This document shows, in pieces, positions 22,297-30,571 of a stretch of DNA of 31,502 bases. The notes below the pieces were generated by a model that worked only from the letters and a program-made list of their open reading frames with translations, ran no database searches and was not told the DNA's origin. Position 1 is the stretch's first letter; each line of letters begins with the position of its first letter. Made by a program: the position numbers and the translations under genes. Source of the stretch: Russula earlei (Eukaryota; Basidiomycota; Agaricomycetes; Russulales; Russulaceae); assembly GCA_025769875.1 (NCBI GenBank), contig JAGFNK010000593.1, positions 1-31,502 on the forward strand, read 5' to 3'.

Positions 22297-23361
22297 ATGG
22301 ATCCTGTCCCTCCCATATCTTCTCGCGCCCCGACCATCATTGAGGCCGTGGGTCCTGACTACATGGAGGTCCAGGCTCCCCAGCAGTTCTTCCCTTTCGA
22401 TAGCGACGTTTGTTTCCCCCCTCCTGGCTTTGGCCCAATGTACGAGATATATCCCTCCCTCCCCATGGACGAAGAGATAAGGGGCCGTAGTCGCAGTCGC
22501 AGCCCCCGACAAAGCTTCATCCTCCAAAACCGGAGCTGTAGTCCCATCTACGCCCCGTACATCCCCCCTCCCGTCCAATGCGTCTACCCCCCGAGCCCGC
22601 GCACCTTCTCCCGCTCTCCCAGCCGGAGTCGGAGTCGGAGCCCGCCCCGCCGTCGCCGCAGTCTCACTCCCAGCATCTACTGCTCGCGCAGCCGCAGCCC
22701 GCCCCGCCGCAGATCGTACGCGCGCAGGCGATCGACGTCGCCACCGCCACCGGTGATCGTGGTCCCTCCCATGGCCCCATTGTCTCCGCCGCTGCAGGCA
22801 CCTCAACCGCCCCTCACGTTCCCCGTGACGTGCTCGCCGCCGCCGATCCCGTGGCCGCCCTCGCCCATGCCGATACCGGTCGACATCCTGACGTTCCACC
22901 ACAACAAGAACATGGCGTACGCGCCCGCCGCCGCCACCTACGAGGTACGTTTCCCTTCGTTCTTCTTCTTCCCCTTCCCCTTCCCCTTCCCCTTCCCCTT
23001 CCCCACTCGTGACACGCTTTGCGTGAACGTCGTCTGACGCGGCTGGTCGCTCCCTTTCCCTTTTTTGCAGGAGGCCATCGACACGGTGCTCGAGCTCTGG
23101 CCCGAGCTGCGCGACTCGGATCGCGATCGCATCACCCTCCTCGTCGGGGGCTCCGACCAGCTCGTGCGGGTGCCCAAGATGGCGTGGCACATCGTCCTCT
23201 GTGACCTCCCCCGCTACGAGGTCGTGCACGTCCAGGTGGATCAACCCCCGCCGCCGCCTCAATACCAAGGCGACGAAAAAGGCGTGTGGGAGCCCAAGGA
23301 TGCGAAGAAGCGGCGCTCCGGCGGGTTCTTCTCGTCGATTAGGAAGATCTTCTGGCGTTGA
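22297..23361 (+). CDS. Unknown RS-rich protein, paralogue 2 of a tandem pair
   Basis: Two exons (22297-22944 and 23071-23361) encode about 312 residues. The 126-bp intron is GT-AG and contains a TTCCCC microsatellite. Residues 65-150 hold several arginine/serine runs (RSRSRSPRQ, SPSRSRSRSPPRRRRS, SRSRSPPRRRSYARRRS), followed by a proline-rich segment to about residue 195. The shared domain of the pair then begins (HHNKNMAYAPAAATYE|EAIDTVLELWPELR, DRDRITLLVGGS, KMAWHIVLCDLPRYEVVHVQV). The C terminus is basic and ends in FFSSIRKIFWR. RS dipeptides are typical of splicing-related and other nuclear proteins and are usually phosphorylated by SR kinases; such a role here is only inferred. Paralogue 1 lacks the RS part, so the domain was gained or lost after duplication. 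The family is unknown to me. Confidence 0.72.
22969..23004. repeat. Microsatellite (TTCCCC)x6 within intron
   Basis: Six perfect copies of ttcccc lie inside the intron of the gene at 22297-23361. They probably lengthened this intron relative to its neighbours. Confidence 0.9.
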
Positions 23362-23588
23362 GTCCGCGCGAACAGAATGAAGGTCGTCGTGCAACGCAGT
23401 TATGGCGCGCTTGCGAACGCCGCTTGCTTTTCCCAATCTTGTCACCGCTCCCGACTGATATGTAGTGTCTAGTCTACCATTTTTTGATTGTAACTATGTG
23501 GATTGTTTAGCTAAAGTTAGAAGTACTGGGCTATCCGAGTTGTTGAACATTACGATGATACATCTCTACCAACGAAAAAAAAATAATC

Positions 23589-25113
23589 TTAACTGGCTGA
23601 ACCACTTGCTGTGACTCGCCCCAAAAGTTCGAACGGATGACCCCAACGTTTCACTAACTCCTGTGTCCACCTCTCTGCGGCGGCGCGATCACGAGCTAAA
23701 CTTGGCGCGCGCTGCACCCACTGAGCCCGATCGAGGAACACGGGGCGAAAGCGGCGCGACGGGGGCCGAGTGTCGTCGTCCTCGCTCGCCTCCGCGTCGT
23801 CTCCCGCAGATGCGGCCTGCTCGTCCACGTCCTCCTCGTCAGAGAGGAGGGAAAGTGTCTGCGTCCGTGCCGAGGGAGGCGTCCGGTACGCGTGCGTAGG
23901 GGTGCTCGCCACACGAGGCCGGCGCGGCGTCGACGGTCCCGCGACGGGCTCGGACGCAACGAGTCGCGGCGGCGCGGGGCCGTCCGACATCATCTCGACG
24001 TCCTCCGCCTCTTCCGGCGAGGAGGCCCACTCTGCATTGTCGGCCGCCTTGCCCACCGGCATGACCCGCGGCGCCGGGGAGGCGGACGCGTGCGTGCGGG
24101 TAGCAAAGGTGCGGCGCGGGCGCTTGGACGGAGTCTCGGGCGCGAAATCGTCTTCCGAAGCGGACGCGTCGGAAAGCGAGAAGGCGACTTTGCGCTTCGC
24201 GCTGTCGGCGAGGGAGGGCCTCGCGCTCGCATTGCGCAGAGCGGACTTGGTCGGCGAGGCGGATTGCGATCGTGAGCGAGTGCTCGATGGCGTTTTCAAC
24301 GAGGCCGTGCGGGGCGGCTCTGCCCTGGCCTTTTTCTGGCGCATCTCCCTGACCGTGGCACAGATGGACTCCTTGAGGTCAGAGCATTCGTCTTCCATCG
24401 CCTTCACCAGACGAGAGAAGACCTTGAGTGACACGCCGTACTTGTCGACCAACGGCACATGCTGCACAGTCGAGAGCTGGTGTGATGGTCAAGTGGGAAT
24501 AAAGGTCACCGCTGCCCACGTTCGCGTCGCACCTTGATCGCCCGACACACCCAAAAGAATACCGCGATTCGTACTTCCGCACCAGATTCAGCGACGCGGG
24601 ACGCGAAATCCTTCCGAAACCGTGGGAGCGCGATCAGGGCCGCCTGAGCCTCCTTCATCCAAGATTCCACTCGCAGGGGCTGCCCTATCTCGTGCTCCCT
24701 GATGAGCGTAGCATAAGCGGACGGGTCGACTTCATCGCCAGATTTACTCGGAGAGCCATTCGGCGTCTTCGAGGAGAGCAGGGCGGCCTTGACCGTCGTT
24801 AGCGTGGCAGTAAATGTCTTTGGCGCAAGGCAGGACGCCTTCTGTGCGACTTGTTGAGTGATATCGGCATAGCCAGCACTTTTTTACGATGAATGCTCGA
24901 GGGCGGAAACGCGTAGGTGGGGGACACGGACACGCACCTCTTGGACGCGATGTACGCGCAGATTGCGGGCAGACCTGTCTTGGCCTCCCCGATGTCATAG
25001 CCCGTTCCAGGACCAGTCTTGGATTGTACGGTACGCAGAAGCGCGCGCGCATTTTCTCTTACCTCTGGTCGCAAGGCGAGTCTATCGATAAGGGCTTCCT
25101 CAAGCTTAGGCAT
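23589..25113 (-). CDS. ORC6: Origin recognition complex subunit 6 (ORC6)
   Basis: On the minus strand, exons 25113-24938, 24878-24533 and 24476-23589 join through 59- and 56-bp introns into 469 residues. ORC6 is part of the complex that marks replication origins and helps load MCM helicases in G1. The N-terminal TFIIB-like fold is seen in KLEEALIDRLAL, RENARALLRTVQSKTG, AKTGLPAICAYIASKSAGY and ITQQVAQKASCLAPKTF, followed by VESWMKEAQAALIALPRFRK and VQHVPLVDKYGVSLKVFSRL. A long acidic and Ser/Pro-rich linker (about residues 220-415) contains several S/T-P-x-K/R cyclin-kinase-type sites (SPTK, TPSK, TPRR) and KRPRR, a possible nuclear signal. The end (FLDRAQWVQRAP ... RWTQELVKRWGHPFELLGR) matches the conserved ORC6 C-terminal helix. 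The start at MPKLEEAL was chosen for its fit to the family. The frame stays open upstream to a GTG at 25161. An ACGCGT box lies 39 bp upstream. Confidence 0.8.
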
Positions 25114-25151
25114 TGGCTTGAGTCGAAACTGCCCGGTGACAGGAGGAGCAG

Positions 25152-25157
25152 ACGCGT
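25152..25157. promoter_or_regulatory. ACGCGT (MCB-like) box upstream of ORC6
   Basis: The palindrome ACGCGT lies 39 bp upstream of the chosen ORC6 start. In yeasts, ACGCGT (MluI cell-cycle box) is bound by MBF and drives G1/S genes, including replication factors. This is a single site in GC-rich DNA, so chance is a real alternative, and it would be coding if translation started further upstream. Confidence 0.3.
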
Positions 25158-25318
25158 CCACTTGCCGTGAGATACGATTTCCAAAGTTGGGCTCATGGCT
25201 GGCGCGTCACATGCTCCATTCGCCTGACCTGACAACAAGGTGCGAATTCGGTGAAGGTGTGTAAACAACTCTGACACTGCACATCACAACAATCACTGAC
25301 ACAAAATACTATGACAGG

Positions 25319-25546
25319 CGGCGCACGGCGAGGCGGAGCGCCGTATGCAAGAAGAGCGTGCGGCACTGACGCGGTTCGACACTGAGTTGCGCGAACAGGA
25401 GGCCAGGAAGCAACGTTGCCAACGCGGAGGTGGCCATCGAGAAGTTCGAGCACGACTTACAGGCTCTCACGAAAAGGCCGGTCACGTCACCGCTGCGACG
25501 AATTCCGAGAAGCAGTGCGAGTGGATCGTGGAGGAGAGCCAGTGAA
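25319..25546 (+). pseudogene. Broken fragment resembling condensin subunit SMC2
   Basis: A coiled-coil stretch (EAERRMQEERAALTRFDTEL) continues, after a one-base frame change near 25405-25412, as NVANAEVAIEKFEHDLQALT. After a second change near 25475-25490 it continues as VTAATNSEKQCEWIVEE and then stops at 25546. The order and wording resemble the second coiled coil of SMC2, including the YEWI-x-EE block that precedes the hinge-distal FG motif in that family. The upstream bases (ctatgacag) look like an old 3' splice site. No ATPase or hinge part is present, so this would be a small relic of a gene copy rather than a functional gene. The assignment rests on remembered family patterns and is moderate. 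Confidence 0.45.
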
Positions 25547-27037
25547 TGAGAGAATCCGCTTCCTCATCAGTCTCAATTCTGAATGCCGCATCCTTCTGCG
25601 TGGGTGCTCTCGTGAACAGTCTATTTGGCCAAGCGGGATCACAGCACCAGCACCAGCACCGTCACCAGCAACAGTGCCAGCACTGCCATCTACACTACCA
25701 CCAACACTAGCACCAGCCCTGCCGCCCCAATCTTGGCACCAGCTGTGCAAACAGCCGTCGGTTCAGCACCAGCCGCCGCTCCCGTCTTTGCCTGGTCTGT
25801 CCCCACCTCAGCCCTGTCCGCCGTATTGCTAGCATCACCAGCCGCCACAGCCACCTCCTGAGCCCAGTCCACCATCCACCACCGACTCGGTGTAGTGATC
25901 CCCCCGGAGGACACACTTGTGAGTTAGCAAGGCTGGTTACCTGACCTGTTATCCCAGAGGACACCCAAGAAGAGGAGAGGGAGGAGCAAGACACAGCTGG
26001 AATATGGAACGTGGACACGAGAACAATGAGGGTGTCTCCAGGCTGGGACCTCCACCTCCCTTAACATAGTCACTCCAGTAAAGATACATGATGATATGTT
26101 CAAAATCAAGTGTTTTTATTGGACACACAGTCTGGACTACTGGAAGAGGAGGAGTGGGTGATGAAAGACAGAAGGATAGGCATGGACAGGAATGTCAGCA
26201 CATACATAGTGGGCAATACTGCTACTATCACCAAGGTATCGGATGTCTGATGAAGATGAGATTTGGGTTTCCCTTTATGCAGTGGCTAGATCTTGGTCAA
26301 CCATGGAGCTCCTCATCATATTAGCCCATTCTGGACCACTGACTTCATTTTTTTGAGCTCCAGCCTCTGGATCTATTACTCTGGGAGGTCATATAGTCAT
26401 CAGACAGATTAGGACTGAATCTACAGCTGTCCTGCTGGCCAGAAGGAGTTGGAGATATTCTATTAACCCTCATAGACATCATACATGTACCGAAGGCCAA
26501 TGCACATGACTACTCGGTGCATGTGCTACTTCAGAATGAGGGATGCATCACTTACACTCAAGAGGGGTGTTCAAATTTACACATCAAAAGATCAGAAGAT
26601 CATGCAAATCTGGAGCATAATATACTGTTCATCATATTCATTTCATAACTTCAGCTCTACATGTGCACAGAAGTGCCCTATCATTCCACATCTCACATCA
26701 GCACATGGGACACATGTTTCCACCATGTGTTAATCTATCACAGTGATTCTGGTACTCCGATCTCAATTAGCACTATGGATTGTGATCAGTTATCTTGTCT
26801 GGGGTATGCACTTGGCTAGCAAGCTCAGCTAGCATTTTCTTGGCTTCCCCTTAGTGATCAGATCCTTGGCTACAGATTATCTATTGTACCTTAGCTGATC
26901 TGCTGCATGTGAGATCAATTTGAGGCACTAGCTATCGGGCAATGTGTGCTCAGATCATTCTTGGATCAGTGAGGAGTCACACAGATTAACAATGCCAGAT
27001 TCACCACAGGAGAACAGAGGAGCCCAAAGATGGACTC
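25547..27037. other. Low-complexity and degenerate repeat DNA
   Basis: From 25641 to about 25880 the + strand is an imperfect array of caccag/cagcac units, open in several frames and giving Ala/Pro/Thr/Ser-rich translations. From about 25900 onward, base composition drops toward AT and all frames are interrupted. Some fragments look like decayed transposon sequence, but I cannot name a family. No gene is supported. Confidence 0.4.
25641..25740. repeat. Imperfect CACCAG-type minisatellite
   Basis: Units such as agcacc and caccag recur with substitutions across the interval and fade out toward 25880. The array follows the SMC2-like relic directly. Confidence 0.7.
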
Positions 27038-27645
27038 TGTTATGGTGTCATGGCCATAAGAGCGTTAGCTCAGGGTTCAGTGGGGCCAAGTCCCTGTGAC
27101 TTGGTTCGAGGGTTCAGTGGGGCTGGCTCAAGGAGACAGGATCAAGGGTTTAGCGTCTCAAGGCTGAGTCAAACAATGACTTAGTCTGCAGACAGAGTTG
27201 ATCTTCTGGTTTCACAGAAGAGGAGGACGATGAGGGAGAGGCAGAGGAGGAAAAGGAACACAAGAGTTCCTTGAGGTGTGCTTAGGTCAAGCAGAGTGTA
27301 GGCCAGCACAAGCAAGTTGTGATTTGAGAGAGTGTACAGGGCAAGGGATGCGACAAGTAATGGGACAAAGCTAAGCTTGGGGCATTCCCCAGCTTCTACA
27401 GGTGCTTAAATACTGTATGTAGCGAGGCTGTACAGTACTATATGTGGAACAATAGATAAAAGACGAGCCAATAGCAAAAGCAACTCAACAATAGGTGAAA
27501 CACAATAGATGAAACATAATAGGTGAAACAATAAGGGACCTTCGGCATCAAGGGATGAAATGGTAGTCAAGGGGACAAGGGTGACAGAAGAGAACAATAG
27601 CAAACGAGGTTAGGGACGAACTGAAAAAGAGGGTAGATCATAACA
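27038..27645 (-). repeat. LTR of retroelement B (608 bp)
   Basis: The ends are TGTTATG (27038-27044) and CATAACA (27639-27645), a perfect 7-bp terminal inverted repeat of the kind bounding Ty3/gypsy LTRs. On the minus strand a purine tract (GAGGGGGG within 27648-27660) directly precedes the LTR start, as a polypurine tract does at a 3' LTR. A minus-strand TATTTAA box lies at about 27404-27412. The left flank (gactc) and right flank (tcatg) differ, so this is not a solo LTR; it is joined to the internal sequence on its right. Its sequence is not obviously related to the LTR at 29631-30323. Confidence 0.75.
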
Positions 27646-27662
27646 TCATGCCCCCCTCATGC
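27646..27662 (-). other. Polypurine tract of retroelement B
   Basis: On the minus strand this reads as a G-rich purine stretch (GCATGAGGGGGGCATGA) abutting the TGTTATG start of the LTR. Such tracts prime plus-strand DNA synthesis in LTR retrotransposons. Confidence 0.65.
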
Positions 27663-27675
27663 TTAGTTCTCTGAA

Positions 27676-29364
27676 CTAATTGGTCTCAGGGCCCGACTCA
27701 TGGAGTTCATCGCCTTCAACTTCTGGCCATGCGCTCTGGGGTCCCATTGCCCTGGGGCAGAAGCCTCTATAGCTTCGGTGAGTCCTCCTGAGGATGCAAT
27801 CCACCTGTCCGCTACAGTTGGTATGAGGTCTGTTGCAGTCCTTGTTCCAGTGCCCTCTGGTGCTGCAATGTTTGCAAACGTGCTGCCGTTTCTGAAGTTG
27901 GTGACGCTGCGCCTTGGTCATACGCGTGGGGGTGAGGGGGGTGTTGGGAGTACTAGCATCGTCGGAGTACATCTGAGGGAAGTGGGAGGGTGAGCCCATA
28001 GGGGCATCGTTCTGGGACTGGTCAACAACACGAGGGAGATACTCAGTGAGGGGGGGGTCAGGAGAGAGAGGAGGGTGAGTGGGTAGTGGAGGAGAAGAAG
28101 TGGATGGTTCTTTTGATTCCTCAATTTTGTCGTAGCTCCCTGCCAGTGAGTAGAATGGTCCAGTGTCACGTGGGTGAGACCTCCATCAGTCATCAGGTTG
28201 TCGAGTTGGTGACGAACTCGGACAGAAGTGTTATTGGCCTGAAGGCGGCTGCAGGATGGTGGCAGTTTCTTTGGTGTGAGACTGGATCTTGTGGAGTCGG
28301 TTGGCGAGTTGCCCTTGAAGGACGTTCAGGGCCCCTTGGATAGAGGCTGCGCTTGCCCTCTAAGACTTTTAGTTGAAAGGAACTGACACGGAGATGGTAG
28401 ACATCAGGCAAGAGCACCAGGGTCAGTGGAGGTTTTCAAGAGCCTGGGCGGTGTCAAAGTGGAAAGGGTGGTCCTCAATTAGGAGGCAGAGGTCAGAGGT
28501 GGTCATGGAGGGGTGGGGTGCAGAGACAACAGGTTGGGCAATGAGCTTTTCTCCGTAGGTGGGCTCTCCTTGACCCATGGTTCCTAGAAGCATCGGTTCG
28601 TCATTGTAGAGAGCGACACGTAAATATGGTAGAAGGTGTTTTCATCTGTTAACGTTAATGTAGAAAGGGGGAACATGCGTGTAGGGCTCGTAAATAAACC
28701 AAGGGGGGCCAGGGTGAGTGGGGTCCGCCTCAGTCGGGGTAGGCGAAGGGGTTCCTTCGCGGATGGCAAGTGGGTTGAGGGTGGCAGCAAGGTCCTGGAG
28801 TTTGGTCTCATCTGGGACGATGAAGGTGCATTGGTCGATGATGTGTTGGATGACTTCAGGTGAGAGGGGCTCTTGTGTGATAGTGGGGGAGGGGGTGAGA
28901 ATAGGTAGAGGAGATGAGTTAGGAGCAGGGGACGACATGGGAGTATTGTAAGTGGAGGTAGTGTGTTCGTGATGCCAGGCCAACCACTCTGAAGGAGTGG
29001 GGGTATTTATGGAGGCTGACCATATAATGTGATTCCATACCAAATCTGTAAGTACTGCCCTTCGTATGGATAAATGAAACTCTGAGAAACAGGGGGTCCA
29101 TCATGAGAAGTTGAAAGCTGCGGAAGTCGCCATGGGGAAAGAATCCTGGAAAAAAGTTGTTCCCTGGCTGGCTATGTTAAAGATAGTGTGTCCGCAGTTC
29201 GGGGATAGTGGGATCATTAACTGAATAGGAAGGGGGGTTACGAGAGTTAATTCGGGGGAGCAAGGTACGCTGTTGTATCGTAAGGTCTTGAAACTGATCC
29301 TCTAGGTCATCTAGACTTTCATCTGAGTGATGTGATTCTGTGGGGTCAAGGTTTGTGGAAGACA
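27676..29364 (-). pseudogene. Zinc-knuckle ORF downstream of pol (gag-like), degenerate
   Basis: On the minus strand the segments 29364-29177, about 29170-29045, 29043-28642, about 28640-28440, 28417-28193 and 27999-27676 lie in different frames or are split by stops. In order they resemble one protein family common in Agaricomycete genomes. Features are an acidic N terminus (SDESLDDLEDQFQDL), IPELRTHYL, QPGNNFFPGFF, MDPLFLRVSF, NTPTPSEWLAWHHEH, PPFYINVN, a PMLLGTMGQGEPTYGEKLIA block, and a C-terminal zinc knuckle at 27835-27876 (CKHCSTRGHWNKDC, spacing C-x2-C-x4-H-x4-C) with a further Cys/His cluster after it (CILRRTHRSYRGFC). The knuckle suggests nucleic-acid binding. The ORF lies between a chromodomain relic and the 3' polypurine tract, so it sits after pol rather than before it. 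It is inactivated by several frameshifts and stops. Confidence 0.6.
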
Positions 29365-29560
29365 TGGTACGGAGTTTAGTGGGTTGTCCTAGGTGGAACA
29401 TGGTGATGGCATCTTGAGCATTTTTAAGATTAGAGAGGGGTTCCCACAGTGTCTTCCACTGCAGAATATCCTTTCCACCAGACCCTATATTTGTCAAGAC
29501 ATGTACTGCTGATCCATGTGGACTCAGGAGCAGGTGGGCAAGGGTTGGAACAGATGGTAT
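29365..29560 (-). pseudogene. Chromodomain relic: 3' end of pol, retroelement B
   Basis: On the minus strand one frame gives LDKYRVWWKGYSAVEDT and the next gives WEPLSNLKNAQDAITMFH. Together they follow the chromodomain pattern (aromatic, V-W-W-K-G-Y, then W-E-P-x-S-N-L), broken by one frameshift around 29440-29455. Chromodomains at the end of integrase define chromoviruses and steer integration to marked chromatin. Upstream parts of this pol are missing here; an LTR of another element starts about 70 bp away. Confidence 0.6.
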
Positions 29561-29630
29561 GCGGCATAGGCAGGCGTTGAACAAGAGGACGAGCCAAATG
29601 ACTAAGATATATCAGATGGGGACTGGTACG

Positions 29631-30323
29631 TGTAACTGGAGGCAGAGGCGAAGGTTAGAAGCCAGTGCAACAAGAGGGCTTTAAACAAGGCAGTCGTAGA
29701 AGAGTACCTTGGAAGCGAGGGGAATCTTTAAACTGAGCTGGTCGCAGGGGAGTACCCAGGAAGATGAGAGTATCACAAATGGACAGTCTGACGACTGCCA
29801 TACTTCATTGGGGCTTATATACAGTGTACAGGGTCGATTACAAAGAACTAGGACTATTCTAGACTCTTTGGTACCATCCAATAGGACTACAGAGGCATAA
29901 ACTCGCTTGTGTCAAGTTTCAGGCTTACTGAGTGCATTACTGATCATTGTGGAGCGATGACATCATTATGATGTCACTGTGGAGCGCTTAGTGAGCCTAT
30001 GAGGTCACTGTGGAGTCACTCAGTCAGCCATGATGTCATCGGAGCCTTGATGATGTCAGGTGAGTTATGCAACAGTTTCTAAGAGTTTGTGCTGCTGTTT
30101 CAGGGTTCTTGGTGGCTGGGTGACCATGTGGTTGCCACGCAATGATTACCCGATTAGGAAACAGGTGCCTAGTCGTGTTATAGTGCCTTTGCAATAGTGA
30201 TATCTTGCACTGTGGGAGGGATAGCCCAGAAAATGGAAGGGAGTTGGTAATGCAAATAAAGAGAGGTCTCTCTTGAGTGGAATAGGACCATCTACAGCCA
30301 GGACCTGGCCTTGGTTCATAACA
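29631..30323 (-). repeat. LTR of retroelement A
   Basis: The right end is CATAACA (30317-30323), so on the minus strand the LTR starts TGTTATGAACC. The left end is placed at tgtaact (29631) by comparison with the LTR at 541, where the matching position reads tgtcact; this end is uncertain. A minus-strand TATA box (TGTATATAAG) lies at about 29814-29823. Bases 29776-29790 are identical to 641-655 in the left LTR. U3 (29930-30070) contains repeated cactgtggag and atgatgtca motifs and a 19-base palindrome. It follows pol and a purine tract, so it is the 3' LTR of element A. Confidence 0.6.
29958..29976. repeat. Palindrome with CRE-like half sites in LTR U3
   Basis: tgacatcat, one central t, atgatgtca: a perfect 19-base palindrome. 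Further atgatgtca copies lie near 30030 and 30048, and cactgtggag-type units recur near 29945, 29973 and 30006. It is located upstream of the minus-strand TATA box, so it may act as a retrotransposon enhancer. Confidence 0.6.
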
Positions 30324-30340
30324 TTCATCCCCTCTTTATA
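30324..30340 (-). other. Polypurine tract of retroelement A
   Basis: The minus strand reads TATAAAGAGGGGATGAA immediately before the TGTTATG start of the LTR, as expected for the plus-strand primer site at the 3' end of an LTR retrotransposon. Confidence 0.6.
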
Positions 30341-30571
30341 GACTTGTTGCTCCTGCAACGGTAGGGACTTGTTTCTTTGGAAAGTGGAAGTAGTTTGCAT
30401 ATGAAAAGTCGAAGTCTGTTCATTTGTGGGGAGTTCACTCTTGTTCTATGGATTGCTTTGGGGATAGCTGTGGTCGATTGAGTGCATGTGATTGCAGGGG
30501 TTCTCTGAAACGTTCGTTGGTAACAAGGATAAAGATAGTCATCAACAGAGGTCATGATGATAGTTGTTGGT
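30341..30571 (-). other. Region between pol end and polypurine tract, retroelement A
   Basis: A short minus-strand frame (about 30639-30325) overlaps the pol end and continues almost to the polypurine tract (TTIIMTSVDDYLYPCYQRTF...). It has no recognisable domain. It might be a decayed third ORF or untranslated 3' sequence. Confidence 0.35.

Noticed and set aside
22255..23445. A 396-codon open frame on the minus strand
   Set aside because: It runs antisense through both exons and the intron of the spliced + strand gene. Its Arg/Gly/Glu-rich composition is what the complement of RS and proline codons gives.
23770..24537. A 255-codon + strand frame
   Set aside because: It is the antisense shadow of the ORC6 linker exon.
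25625..25914. Ala/Pro/Thr-rich frames that could suggest a wall protein
   Set aside because: They come from an imperfect CACCAG repeat open in several frames. There is no signal peptide, start context or splice pattern.
27060..27130. tRNA-like A-box and B-box motifs (tagctcag, ggttcgag)
   Set aside because: The spacing and the CC end of the B box do not fit, and no cloverleaf can be drawn. The motifs lie in a short direct repeat (gggttcagtggggc) inside the LTR.
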